Source of the DNA: Paraconiothyrium sp. Pb-2020
Lineage: Eukaryota; Ascomycota; Dothideomycetes; Pleosporales; Didymosphaeriaceae
Length of the DNA: 64,000 nucleotides
Direction of reading: 5' to 3'
NCBI GenBank assembly: GCA_022419385.1
Contig: JAJUBI010000001.1
Coordinates: 6,076,001-6,140,000 of the forward strand
Shown: piece after piece, positions 30,566 to 43,800 of the stretch
Position numbering within the stretch: the first letter of the stretch is position 1
How the letters are laid out: each line of letters opens with the position of its first letter
The notes under the pieces: generated by a model
Told to the model about the DNA's origin: nothing
Database searches by the model: none
The model's input: only the letters and a program-made list of their open reading frames with translations
Program-made: the position numbers and the translations under genes

Positions 30566-33500
30566 TCAAAGCATAGCCTGAGCTTGACACTGTAGTGATG
30601 TGAGTACAGAGCATGTTGTCGAAGTAGTCGAAGACTTACCATTTGCCAATACCATCCCCGAGCGGCGAGCAGGCTCTGGTGATCTCCTCGCTCTACTATC
30701 CTGCCTTCCTGCATAACAAATATCACATCAGCTCTTTGCACAGTCGCAAGTCTATGGGCGACGACGATCATAGTTCTGCCTCCCGCGGTCCTCTCAAAAA
30801 CTTCTTGCACTTCCCGCTCAGTTTCGGAATCCAAACTACTCGTAGCTTCATCGAGTAGCAAAACACTTGGGTCTCGGACGAGTGCCCGCGCAATTGACAG
30901 GCGCTGTTTCTGACCTCCGCTAAGAGCAACCCCACCAGTGCCTACATCAGTCTCGTAGCCTTGAGGTAGTGATGAGATGAAGTCATGAATGCCTGCGTTG
31001 CGACAGGCATCGTGAAGCATGGAGTCTGTAACTGCCTCCTCGTCGACACCAAGGAGAATATTTGAGCGAATCGATCCACGGAATAACGATGGTTCCTGCG
31101 CTACCAGCGACATTTGTCCACGATGTCTTCTCAAAGAGATAAACCTGATGTCGTCCGAGTTGTACAGGATGCTTCCATATTGAGCTTCGTAGAAGCGCTC
31201 GAGCAATGAGATGATTGTCGTCTTCCCGGAGCCGGAAGGTCCAACAAAAGCAGCGAATTGGCCATGACGAATGGAGAAACTGAGTCCTTTCAATACCGGG
31301 TTGGGTCGAGTTGGGTATGTGAACCAGACGTCTCGAAACGAGATGTCGGCACCTTTTTGTATCGTAGCAAGTGGGATCCTATAACGGCTGGAAACAGCTG
31401 TGTCTGGTCGTGTGGGGCGTGTGGAGACTGTTGAGTGGGGATGGTTTGCTCCGGCTCTCATGCTGTGGATCCTCGTGGCTGCCGCGGTCACTTGTGCAAT
31501 ATCTACGGGTCGTCAGTAGCCGGCGCGGCATTCGAGATGAACGTTACTTACTCGGACCAAAACTGAGCCACTGGCCAGCAGCCGTACTACCCTGCAGACT
31601 ATCAGTAGTGTTGAGATATAGAAGGGATCTCAGATACCTGTAAAATAGCGTAGTAGATCACAAAGAAGTTGAGAGGATGGTACTCGAACTTTGACAATAG
31701 CGTCCCACCGTACCACAACGCGAAGGCCATGCAAAGCAATACCATGCTATCGCTAGCGGCGAAGAGAATCATCGAAAAGCGTGCTTCGGTGAACGATTTT
31801 TTGATATGTTCGTTCAACAACGTTTCGTACCTGGAACAAATTGTCTTTTCTAGTGTGAGCGCTGCAACGGTACGGATCGCGCGAATGGCTTCCGTTGCGA
31901 ATTTTGCACTTTCGGCAAAGACTTCGTTGTTTCGAGACTCAAACTTCACCTCATGGCGAACACGATAGTATCCGCTTCCCAGAATGATCGGCATGGAGGC
32001 TGCGATGACTACCAGCGCGAACTTCCAACCGAAATATATCGAGATCGTAGTGCACCCTATGACATTGAATATGGAGATGAAAACCATCGCCATGTTCATT
32101 CCAAGCAGCTGCTGAAGTTGTGTCGGGTCGGTCGCTAGCCTGGCTGTCAGAGTACCAGCCGAGTTGTCTTCCTTATCAAAAAAGTAGATTGGTTTCGCAA
32201 CAATGTTACGAAAGTACTCTTTGCGATATAGTGCCTTGGTTTCCTGTCTGTAGATAAGTGTATGATCTTGCCGCAGAAGCATTTTGACTTACGGTAGAAA
32301 CCATATTCGAAACCCACCCCAGAACGAAGTAGCAAAGCCCAACTCCAATTGCTACAACGAAGAGCATCAAGCAGAGGAAGTTTGTCGCCTTGCGAAGATA
32401 GTCTCCCCAGAAACCGAACGAAGTTATCAATCGTGCGAATAGATACGATTGAATAGCATAACTCGCTGTATGACTCCGTTAGTCTGGACTAGAATGCACA
32501 GAACGGATGTACTCACAACCAGCACCAGCTGCAGTCAGGAGCATTATTAGATACCAGCCTAAGTTGCGCTTTTGTTCCCTCACGAGCGTCCCAAAGCTAT
32601 GCAACAATCGACCTTCCGTCTCGGCTTTGTTTGCATCATCTTCTGTGGAGATTGCCAATAGTTCCATTGGCGTCAACAGCTCTAAATCGGAGACTATGCT
32701 AGTGCGGATTGAGAGCCTTTTCTCGGCGAGAAATCTTTCCCAGGGTGGAGGGGTCGGTGTCGCCTTCGCTTCTTGTACGAGCTGTTGCGCATTTACAAGT
32801 TTCCAATAAGCACCGCCTCTTATCGCAAGGAGAGATTTGTGCGTCCCTTGTTGTATAACTCTTCCCTTTGCCAGAACAACAATATTGTCGGCCCTCTGAA
32901 TTGTAGACAGACGGTGCGCAATAATTATGGTTGTCCGATTATGTGACACCTTGTCGAAAGCTTCCTGGACAATGCGCTCACTCGCTACGTCAAGTGCGCT
33001 GGTAGCTTCGTCGAATATCAGAATCTTGGGGTTCTTGACAATGCTTCTCGCGATCGCTATCCTTTGTCGTTGGCCACCACTCAGCTTGATGCCGTTATCA
33101 CCGACTTGCGTGTCGTAACCCTGCCATGGTTAGGAAGCCGTGAATGATGGTGTCCTGATTAGGCTTACCTCGGGCAGGGCAGTGATGAAGTCATGTGCAT
33201 ATGCTTCTCTACATGCCTGCTCAATCAATTGTCTTTTATCGTGTGTTCCCACATGTTCCCATTCAGTGCCTACTAATCCAAGCTCGAGATTTTTGAGTAT
33301 CGTGTCGTTGAAGAGGAATGGGTCCTGTTGGACAAGCCCAATTTGCGATCTCCACCAGGTGAGGTCAATCTCATGTATGTTCATGCCTTCCGTCCTGATG
33401 CTTCCGTTACGGAAGAATAGAGTCTGTAGATATCAGCTATGCATGTATGGTAGGCGAAGATTGAAAACAAATATACCAGAGGATTTGTGGACATGTCTCC

Positions 33501-35189
33501 GTCGAGTTGGTACCATCTCTGAAGAAGACCAACAACAGTGCTTTTGCCTGACCCCGATGGGCCCACTATGGCCGTTGTCTTTCCAAATGGAATTCTCAAA
33601 TCGAGTCCATTGAAAACCTTTACATCTGGCCTAGTTGGGTAGGCAAAGTTGACCTTTTCTAGCACGATATCATCGTTCATTTGTACCTCGGAACCTCTCT
33701 TTCCGCCAGTGTTGGGTTTAGGTGCATCGATGATGCTGAAGAATATGGTTGCCGCATTCAAAGCATGCGACGCAGCCATCAATGGAACAGCAATGGCGGT
33801 AATGTGGGAGAGAATGGTCATTACCGACATCAAAACAATGACCAGCGTCTTCACGTTGGAGAAATGGAAGCCCAAATAAAGCTTGACGGCGAACCAGAAG
33901 CACAAGGCAAACGTAGCGAAGATGCAGAAGAATACGGGCGAATGCTGCCAGGCCGAGATCGAAGACATCTTGTGTCCATAAGCAGCGGCTTGGTCCACTA
34001 GCTTGTTGTAGGTCCCTACGACCTTGCTTTCAGCTCCACAAGCGGCAACCATCCTGATGGAGAGGAAGGTATCATTCGCAACCCCAGAAGCTTCCTTTTC
34101 CACGTCCTGGATCTGCTGGTACCTCTTGATAACGATTGGTGTCATGAAAACATAGCAAAACGCGATGACAACGAGGCCGGAGCTAGTGACCAAAGTGAGA
34201 GCCCAGCTGTAGTAGCATGCGATGATCAGCGCTGTGAGGATCACGGATATAGCTTGTATCAAAGTCGCCAGACGCTCGGATAGACCATTCTGAAGGACAT
34301 TGGCGGTGATGGTAATGATTGCCGCGGTTTGACCGGGAGGCAGAGTGTCAAGGACGGATATTGGCTGTTTGAACAAAGCGTCCAGGTATGAGAGGCGTAT
34401 TGCCGCTGAGATTCGGAGGCTGCACATGCGAAACCCGAGCTAGGTATCGTCAGTATACCACTCATTGAACAGTCTGGAAGTTCAAATCTCCCTGTATCAC
34501 TGATTGGTGACTGAGAGGGCAAACATAGGAGGGACTGTCGCACAGGTGCACTGAAATGTAAACGACATGTGAAAAACACCTACCATTGCGATATAGGCCA
34601 AGATAAGCCTCGCACCAAATAGGTAGACGGTATAAGAACTGGCATGAATTAGCATTCATGGCAATCCTCTAAATTTAGACTAGAAGCCATATGTTGCGAA
34701 CAGCCTGAGGCGCAACGCTCAAGTTGCTCAAAGCATGAGGAAGGCACAGCGTATCACAAATGTGGGCGCACTCACACATATTGGTTGATTGAGCGCATGA
34801 ACTGGCGCGAGCCATCTTCAGTGGGAGTCGTCGCAAATGATGTGAATGTTTTGACCAGTTGTGCTGATGCGTGTTAGGAGAGTCCACGTTGTGAGGTATG
34901 ACGTAGTCAGGTCACGTTTTACCGAAGATGATGTTCATAAGCGGAAGTGTTCCCCCAGCCAGGACAGATGCGACAACTGAGGCGCCAAGGAACACCTTGT
35001 CTCTGTGCGACGTGTACGAGATGACTTTCTGCTACTGTTCAATCGCTGACTCGACGTCCATATCTCTTGTCAACTTACAATGATCAGTCTCGCTGTCTTT
35101 TTTTGAGAAATGTACCACGATGACCATCTCGCATGGAAGCTGGACATCTTCGGGGCTTCAGCCGCCTCACTGTTACCGGGCTGCGACAT
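30566..35189 (-). CDS. Full-size ABCB-type multidrug exporter
   Basis: Twelve exons (35079-35189, 34923-35031, 34776-34863, 34584-34638, 33477-34439, 33169-33423, 32517-33120, 32293-32465, 31638-32243, 31552-31591, 30640-31502, 30566-30589) add up to 3891 bp, 1296 residues, all junctions in phase. Layout is TMD-NBD-TMD-NBD. Both nucleotide sites look complete: Walker A GPSGSGKST and GPSGSGKTT, signature LSGGQ twice, Walker B ILIFDEATSALD and VLLLDEATSSLD, H-loops IIAHRLSTI and VVAHRLATV. The last intron restores the CQAQ-type C-terminus typical of fungal ABCB pumps. Two early introns are long (137 and 144 bp). It is a plasma-membrane or vacuolar exporter of hydrophobic compounds; its place next to the hydrolase and PKS suggests export of the cluster product or self-protection. 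Confidence 0.93.
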
Positions 35190-35551
35190 TGTCAGTCTGC
35201 GAGTGAATGCGTCTCTAGGATCGAACGCTCACTTGCAAATGTGCTGGCCAACGGATGCGACTGATAGGGAACCCTGCGGTCTTTTGCTCGAATAGATTGC
35301 TCGGATGCAGGCCTCTATCGCCAGATAAGAGCCCAGGATGAAGTTCTTTTACCCGGTGCACGAGCACAAATGGAGGCGGGTTGAGATGGAAGATGCACAA
35401 AAGAATGCCAGAAACATTGTAGTACTCGCCGCGGGCCGAAGGCCAAGTATTGTTACACAAACATCCCTTGAACAACATTCTTTGCAGAGGAACATGGGTC
35501 GTCTTGGGAAAGCGCACGTGAAATCTAAGTATTGAACGTTCTATCACACAA
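35190..35551. promoter_or_regulatory. Promoter region of the ABC transporter
   Basis: No gene. It lies between two minus-strand genes and so holds the terminator of the FSH1-like gene and the promoter of the transporter. Confidence 0.4.
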
Positions 35552-36424
35552 TCATACAGGTGAAACACCGCCATTAACCTCATCGATCATACGCCTGACA
35601 ATGTCTCCCAGTTCCTTGACCATATGCTTGTCTCGTGGCAGTGTATGCCCTTTCGCGTGATCGAAGATGTACGCAGAATCCGGGTCGCAAACATTATACA
35701 GAGCCATATTCCCGTGCAAATAAGGATCGAGAGAGCCAACTGTGTATCCTCCTAAGTGTCACTTCCATTGAGGGAGATAAGAGCAGTTTACTTACTGATG
35801 TGGCATGTCGGAACGTCAATCATCAATTCACTCTCATCCGCAAGTACAATGCCGTCTAGTGTCGGCTTCATGGGCGGCCAGCCGCCGAAGAACAAAGCAA
35901 ACTTGAACATAGGCGTTCGACCATGGTTCTCCTGTAGCAGCTGTTCGTGCAATAGAAGTGTGCCGGCAATCGTCGCGCCTTCAGAATAGCCCACAATCCC
36001 ATCAAATGGACCCTCCTTCTCCATGAGGTCGTACAGGTACTGGAGAGTATGTGCAGCGCTCTTGTCCGTCCTCGCCACACCGTAGGTCATAAGCTCGCGC
36101 ATCGTCATCTCGGGTGTCTCCAATTGTGGAAAGTCTCTGATACGCTCGATAACGTCCACCTTCTCAGCCTCCTCCCCCTCAGGCACGATGAAGCGAAAGT
36201 ATGGCGCTCCGCCAAAGAATTCTTCGTAGCCTTCGGGTGGCACTACCTCGTACGGTCCTTGAATAAAATGGAATTCGGCGGTTTTGTCCTCTTGTAGTTC
36301 CTTCACTAGAGGTGCAAGCTGCACTTTGAATTTCTGATAGACGTCAACTAAACTTACAAATGTATGAGTAGGATTGGCTCACCTCAATGCTGCCATAGGC
36401 CCCGGGCAAACACAAGAGTCTCAT
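35552..36424 (-). CDS. FSH1/LovG-like serine hydrolase, putative polyketide-releasing thioesterase
   Basis: Three exons (36383-36424, 35796-36333, 35552-35751) join to 259 residues, the usual size for the FSH1 family. Start at 36424 gives MRLLCLPGAYGS, the expected beta1/oxyanion segment. Catalytic residues seen: Ser131 in VGYSEGA, the acid probably in PTCHIRG...D (DPYLHG region), and the histidine in AKGHTLPR. The family includes LovG and related thioesterases, which cut finished chains off HR-PKS carriers lacking their own release domain. Here the adjacent PKS ends at its ACP, so a releasing role fits well. It is transcribed divergently from the PKS across 1.4 kb and lies upstream of the exporter on the same strand. 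Cytosolic; no signal peptide. Confidence 0.9.
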
Positions 36425-37834
36425 GATGCAGTAACAAAACCAGGGACGAGAAAGCTTGGTACTGGAATACGGCACAATTGGAAACTTAGAGAAAAGTTGG
36501 AGTCAGCTTCCAGAGAGTCTATCTCTCGACCACGCCGCGCTTCGGTATAGCCGATCCCGAACATACCTTACGTACCCAACAATCCCACTGCACCGAAACA
36601 CTGACATGGGGCTTGGCAGTGCAAGGGAGAGGCGGGAGTAGCAATTAGGTTAGAAGGAAAGCATTTTACAGGGCGGGGTGCAATAACTTCGAAAGGACAG
36701 AAGGGACCACCGCATCGGTACAGGGGTTCAGAAATGTATCCCGAGTTCAATAGGCCGGTTCATCTCCTTACATAGTCCCGAGCGCAAAGTGCAGCGCGGG
36801 TAGCCATTCGCGATTAATAAACGGTGTGTATAGACGGGTGAAGAATAGGCGGCACTGGCCGCTGTCGTGCTACGCGTCGGAGGATTTCAGCCGATCGTCG
36901 TAATAGGTACCATCCCTGTCCGTGCACAAAAGCGTTGAGCTTGCATGCGGTTGGGTGATTTTATGCACGGCAGTGTGTGAAGATCTAGCCAGGTTGGTAG
37001 CGACTACCTGACGGCGCGCTAGTCAGGGATCTGGGAGGCTTGACAGGAGCCTGCCTTGACGTCGCCTCGTCTCATGTTGCAATCTTTCTTATCATCTAGG
37101 GATCCATATCCTCTCATATCTACCCAATCTTTTCATCCAGCGCTCCCATATGCAACGTTGATCCGCTACCCCGAACACTTCTAGCGATTGACCGTCCTGC
37201 TGGACTCCCCCATCGGGTTCAAACCGGGCTCCTTACCTGTTCCTGCAGTGCCCACCCGGTCACCGCAGTTCTAGAGCTTCACCTTCAATATCGTGGGATG
37301 TGATGAGCTGCCGCGGCAACTGCAGTCGGCATAGCAGTCACTTTGCAGCCGTTGCGAGTAGATGATAACGATGACGACCACCGGCTTCTCCAATTTCATT
37401 GCGGGGAGATGGAGAATCGTTTCCGATCTCACTGCGCTTTGGGTTCTATGTGAATCACCCATATGACCCACACGCACGAGTTTTGGGATGGAAGGTGAAG
37501 AATGCATGCCAAATGACGCGCACCGCAACCGGTTAATCCCGTATCACAAGCTCATGCTTCGGCTTGCTACCTAGGCAGATCCGAAAATAAGACCAAGTGC
37601 AATGACACCAAGGCTACTAAGTCGCATACCTGGTCCTTTCTTTCTTCACAAGCAAAGCAAGTGATAGACTTCTAAGGTTGCAAGTCTAGATGTAGAGGGC
37701 TGGGCTTGTCAGTTCAGCTGTGAAGTTCTTGAAGAGCAGTCTCTAGGTAGTAAGTATCAAGCATTGAGATGCAAAAGAGATTGCCTATATCGTATGACTT
37801 ACTATTTCAGGCACCACCCACACCGAAGCGGGCC
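36425..37834. promoter_or_regulatory. Divergent promoter region of the hydrolase and PKS, with a 5'-UTR intron
   Basis: No coding gene. Features seen: CGG-N6-CCG at 36850-36861 and CGG-N10-CCG at 36878-36893, inverted triplets of the kind bound by Zn2Cys6 dimers; single occurrences cannot prove binding. On the PKS side, GTAAGTATC at 37750 and TTTCAG ending at 37810 delimit a probable 61-bp leader intron, which removes an upstream ATG at 37769. Confidence 0.5.
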
Positions 37835-40800
37835 ATGGCGCCATACGCTCTTACCCCAACATCGGAGCGGGGAAGTCTCTCGGATGGAGAACTGAACGGA
37901 CATGGCAATGGTGTACATGAATCAACAAACGGAAATGTGAACCACGAGCCCTCCAGTGGAGCTGCAAATGGCCATTACGATGCCCACCGCAACGGTGTCG
38001 CGCTATCAGACGGTGATAGCTCCGAGCCACCACAATTGGTACTGGAGTCTGCCCCAGCGATCCCCTACGAAACTGCGTATACGAGCGGGTACACGGATGG
38101 CTACACGGAAGGATACACCAAGAGCCATATCGAACTGCAAAACCAACCGATTGCTATTGTTGGCATGTCGTGTCGCTTCCCCGGTAACGTCTCGACTCCT
38201 GACGAGTTCTGGGAACTCTGCGCACGTGCTCGAACCGGCTTCTCCGAGATTCCAAAAGACCGCTTCAGTGGCAATCGATTCGTTCATCCTAATCCTGGCA
38301 AGAGCGGTACAACGAACGCACATGGTGGGAATTTCGTACAGGCAGACCTGAAAGCCTTCGATGCTCCATTCTTTAGCTTCACGGCCCAAGAGGCCACCAG
38401 TTTAGACCCACAGCAGCGACTCCTTCTGGAGTGCACCTTCGAAGCTCTGGAGAGTGCTGGGATACCGAAACATTCCATCGTGGGCCAGGATGTTGGTTGC
38501 TTCATCGGGGGCACGTTCTCCGAGTACGAAGCGGATCTGTTCAGAGACCCAGAGACGATTCCAATGCATCAGGCTACCGGTCAGTAGACGTAAATGATTG
38601 CGTTATCGCGTTTGCTTACCTCAACAGGATGCGCGTTCGCCATGCAGTCAAATCGCATCTCTCATTTCTTTGACCTTAGAGGCCCTTCGTTCACGGTAGA
38701 CACTGCCTGCTCTAGCAGTATGGTCGCATTGCATGTTGCATGCCAAAGCGTTCGGAACGGCGAATCAAGCTCAGCCATCGTAGGAGGAGTTCATCTTAAT
38801 ATGTTGCCAGAGTTTTGGATCTCTTATTCCATGTCTAGGTATATCCTCCAGTGTCGCTCCCTGTCCACATACTCATCTTTTTCCTAGGCTCTTTGGTGAA
38901 GCTGGAAGATCCTTTGCCTTTGATCAAAGAGGCACTGGGTATGGTCGAGGTGAGGGGTGCGGTATCATAGTTCTTAAGACGATGGAGCAAGCACTCAAGG
39001 ACAATGACCCTATCCGAGCCGTCATCACCGGCAGCGGTATCAATCAAGACGGGAGAACACCAGGTATCACCATGCCGAATGGTTCCGCACAAGGTATGCG
39101 ACTGTATTTCGCCTGTGTCAAAATAAGCTCACCTTTCTCAGAATCTCTCATACGATCCGTTTATAAGAATGGAGGGATGAATCCTGCAGACACAGGCTAC
39201 GTTGAGGCACACGGAACCGGAACGCGAGTAGGCGATCCCATTGAAGTCGGCGCACTACGTGCTGTGTTTGGTGAGCGACGGACGAAGCGGAAGCCGTTGT
39301 TCATTGGCTCTGTGAAGTCAAATATTGGTCACTTAGAGGCAGCAGCCGGTATTGCAGGCGTGATCAAGACTGCGCTTATGCTCGAACGTGGTTTCATTCT
39401 GCCGAATTACGACTTCAAACAACCAAACGAGAAGATCCCGTTCGACGAGTGGGGGCTGAAGGTACCGACCAATCAACGGCCTTGGCCGATAGGCAAGCGA
39501 TGGGCCAGCGTGAACGGTTTTGGCTTCGGTGGCACTAACGCTCACATTGTTTTGACCAAAGGTCCACTCGAAAGAAAGACCATGAAAGAAGAGATCGACA
39601 CACAAGCCTTTGAAAGATTGTTCGTATTGAGTGGGAACGACAAGGTTGCTGCTGAACAGGTGATGAAGAACTACGGCATCTACCTTGAGCAACGTCCTGA
39701 GGTATTCCAAAACGATCTGTTGAGCAATCTGGCATATACTCTTGGGCAGCGCAAGACACATCTTCCATGGCGCATCGCCGTGACTGCGTCAAGCTCTGTC
39801 GATCTTGTCGAAGCGCTCTCAAGTGGCAAAGTCCGTCCAGTCAAACAAGACTTAGAATCGCTTCGCTTGGGCTTCATTTTTACTGGCCAAGGTAAGAAGA
39901 TGTGATAATCACGTGTCGTAGAATGCTCTTCGCTAACCATCGTGTACTTGCAGGAGCACAATGGTGGGCCATGGGCCGCGAGCTCTACGAGCGCTACTCC
40001 GTTTATGCCTCCGCGATCGACCGAGCTGACAAGCACTTACTCTCACTCGGTGCGACCTTTTCTTTACGCGAGGAACTTCAAAAGGATGAGACCACGACAA
40101 AGATCAATGCTGCTCATTTGAGCCAGCCTGCATGTACCGCAGTGCAGTTAGCTCTTGTCGACTTGCTGAGAACGTGGCATATAACCGCCACAGCTGTTGC
40201 CGGCCATTCTAGTGGGGAGATCGGTGCCGCATATGCTGCAGGGATCATCGATTTCGAAGACGCCATGACTGTCGCATATCACAGAGGACGTCTCATCCCA
40301 ATACTGAAGGAGAAATATCCTACTCTAGACGGTAGCATGATGGCTGTGGGCGCTGGCCAAGCGGACATTGCCCCACTGTTGGAGCGCATTCCCAATTCCG
40401 CAGGGGAGGCTAAGATTGCCTGCATAAACAGTCCTTCCAGCGTCACTGTGTCGGGTGATACGGATGCCATTCTTGAGCTTCAACGAATCATCGAAGAAGT
40501 GAGTTGTATTCGGAATACTTCTTGTTCATGAGCGTTACTAATTGTGGTTTCTACCAATAGGTACATCCAGGGATGTTCGCCAGAAAGCTGCAGGTCGACA
40601 CTGCTTATCACTCACATCACATGAACCTAGTTGCGAAAGAGTACACCGAATCTTTACGCTTTGTTAAGCACCCTAAGGATTCGACCACGCTTTTCTACTC
40701 ATCGCTACTTGGTCGCCTAGCCAACTCTTCCGAGCTCGACGCGACATATTGGGTACAGAACTTGACATGCCCTGTACGTTTTGATGAAGCGGTTCACAGC

Positions 40801-43800
40801 ATGTGTCAGCCCGTCGGAGATCACAAGACTGGGGTAAACTTTTTGCTTGAACTGGGGCCTCATGCAGCGCTTCAAGGTCCGATCAAACAGATTCTCAAGG
40901 CGGTGAGTAATCCAGATATACCCTTTACACGGACTGAAGTATTCTAATCCAGTAGGTTGGACCCTCTGCAAGTAAGGTTGCATATGCATCAGCCTTGGCG
41001 CGCAAGAAGAACGCTCTCGAAACCGCACTTGCACTTGCCGGGACACTTTGGATCAAGGGTGCTGCGCTTGATATGGGCGCCATCAACTTCCCCAAGACTA
41101 TGACGAAACCACCAGCTGTGCTTACCGACATACCGCGATATCCGTGGAACCACCAGTCGCAGTATTATCACCAATCGAGGTTCACTGACATTCACAAATT
41201 TCAGAACGACCGACGATCCGACATAATCGGCACATTGGCTATGTATTCAAATCACACTGAGCCTACCTGGAGGAATGTTGTGCGTCTTGATGAACTCCCT
41301 TGGCTACGCCATCACCAAGTACAAGGCTTGACTATCTTCCCGATATCCGGCTTTGCGTCCATGGCTTTGGAGGCTGCGGCACAAAAAGCTTCTTGGGACA
41401 ACATCGAGTTCGACACATTGGAAGTCCGCGACTTGCATGTCGCCACACCTATTATCTTATCGGAGGATGACTTAGAGATGACTACAACCTTGCGCCCTCA
41501 AGCTGGTCATGCAACAGGCACGGGGCTGCGAGCTGAGTTCGTGATATCCTCCTGGGCAACTGCAAAAGGCTGGACTCAGCATTGCACAGGTTACGTGAAG
41601 ACCAAGAATACTGAGGTCAATCACGTCCAAAGTGGACGCCTGGTCGACACACAGAGACAGAAGCTGAAGTCCAAGCTGTTGAGCATCGCAGATGCTGCCA
41701 AAGACGATGTGCAGAATGAGGCTCTATATCAACGTCTTTCAGATCTCGGGGTCTCATACGGTAGCACCTTTCAAGGTCTTACCAACGGTCGTGTATCCAA
41801 GGCCGGGTCCGTGTCACAGCTTGTCTTGGCTGACACTGTGACTGATATGCCGAATCACTACGAGTCTGACTACATAATCCATCCCACAATGCTGGAACAG
41901 CTCATCTCCTCATATTGGCCGGTTCTGGACATCACCAATGGACACCTGGACAACATTCATCTTCCATCATCGATTGGAAAGCTCACCGTGTCAGCGGCGG
42001 CTTCCTCTACACTTCAAAGTAACGGAGGACGTCTCCAAGCCTTCTGCGAGCCTCGTAAGGTGCTCAGTAATGTCAAAACGAACAAGCTTTCCATGTTCGC
42101 ATTAGCAACAATCGACGCGGTTCAGCCTGTTATCGCTATCGAGGATCTTACGACAGCACCCATCCTCGAGAAAGACACAGACGCTGAGGCTGATAGTGGC
42201 CGAGAGCTTTGCTACAAGCAGACTTGGGAACCGGCTCTAGAGGAGTTGAAGGAAGATTCAGAAGCTCAGTTCGATGCCGAAGTTGTTATTGTACACGGAG
42301 ACAGCGACCTCCAGCACAGTTTAGCCAACGAGCTAGCTTCACTCTTGACTACCGCAACAGGTTCCACACCAAGTACAGGAACCTTGGCTCAAGTCGACAG
42401 CACCAACAAGATCTGCATTTTCCTTGCTGAGATTGATCAGCCGGTCCTATCGACCTTAGACCAAGAGACCTTTGAGGCGCTGCAGAAGCTTCTCACCACG
42501 ATTCAAGGTATGCTCTGGGTTGTCAAAGGCGCGTACCAAAATGCGCAGAACCCGGACGCGAACATGGTTGCTGGATTCAGTCGTACACTCCGTTCCGAAG
42601 GTACGCTTATGAACTTCGTCACACTCGACCTGGATGGTGAAATGGTGTTGCCTCAGTCAGATGCAGTCAAAATAATATTGAAGGTCTTGCAAGCAACGTT
42701 GAGCATCAACCGGCAGGGCGAAGAGACCGAGTATATGGAACGGCGCGGCTCGCTACTTGCTCCACGCATAATCAACGATCATGACATGAATGAATATGTC
42801 CATCAACAAGTTCAGCCGTCTGCCACTTCCCCTGCGCACTTCACGGATACTGAGCGGCCACTGCGAGCGTTCATTGCCACACCCGGTGCCCTCGACACAA
42901 CCCACTTCGAAGATGACCAAACATTACGAACTCCATTGCCCGAAGATCAAGTAGAGGTCCAGGTCAAGGCCGTTGGTATCAATGTACGAGACGCTGAAGC
43001 AGCTATGGGTCACCTTCATGGCGATGACCTTGGTATGGAGTGCAGTGGCGTGGTGACCAGTGTAGGTTCGAAAGTGTCCTCGGTCAGTGTCGGTGATCGC
43101 GTCGCAGCCATTACACCAAACGGTTCGCTGTCCACCGTTACTCGTGCCCATGACCGGTTTCTCGTCAAACTTCCGGATCATCTGTCGTTCGAAGAGGCGG
43201 CAACGATCCCACTCGCATACTGCACTGCATACCACAGCTTGGCCAACATCGGTTCGCTCTCCGAAGGCGAGTCTGTTTTGATCCATCATGCGGCAACCGC
43301 TGTAGGTCAAGCCGCTGTTGCTGTCGCGCAGATGCTCGGCGCAGAGGTGTTTGCTACCGTAAGAAGCGCTGAGGAGAAAGCCACTCTGGTTGAGCAGTAC
43401 AATATTCCCGGCGATAGTATCTACTCCGCTGGTAGTGAGTCGTTCGCCGACTTCTTGCTAGATGCAACGAAAGGCCTTGGAGTGGATGTTATCCTCAATG
43501 ATATGTCAGAGGGAGAAGTTCTCCGTGCTACATGGCGGTGCATCGCTAAATTCGGCCGCTTCGTCCATGTTGGCTGCGACGACCTCGCATATGTATCTTT
43601 CGAGAAGAGTGCGACCATATCATGCGTTGATATCTTTGCACTCGTGCAGGACCGGCCCCAGAAGCTCAAACGTGTCCTCAGCGACGTCGGTAAGCTTCTC
43701 CGATTTGGAAAGGTAGTGCCTGTATATCCTACCACCTCGTATGGCATAACGGACACCACTACTGTGCTTCAAGCTTTGCACTCTGCTGAGCCACATGGTA

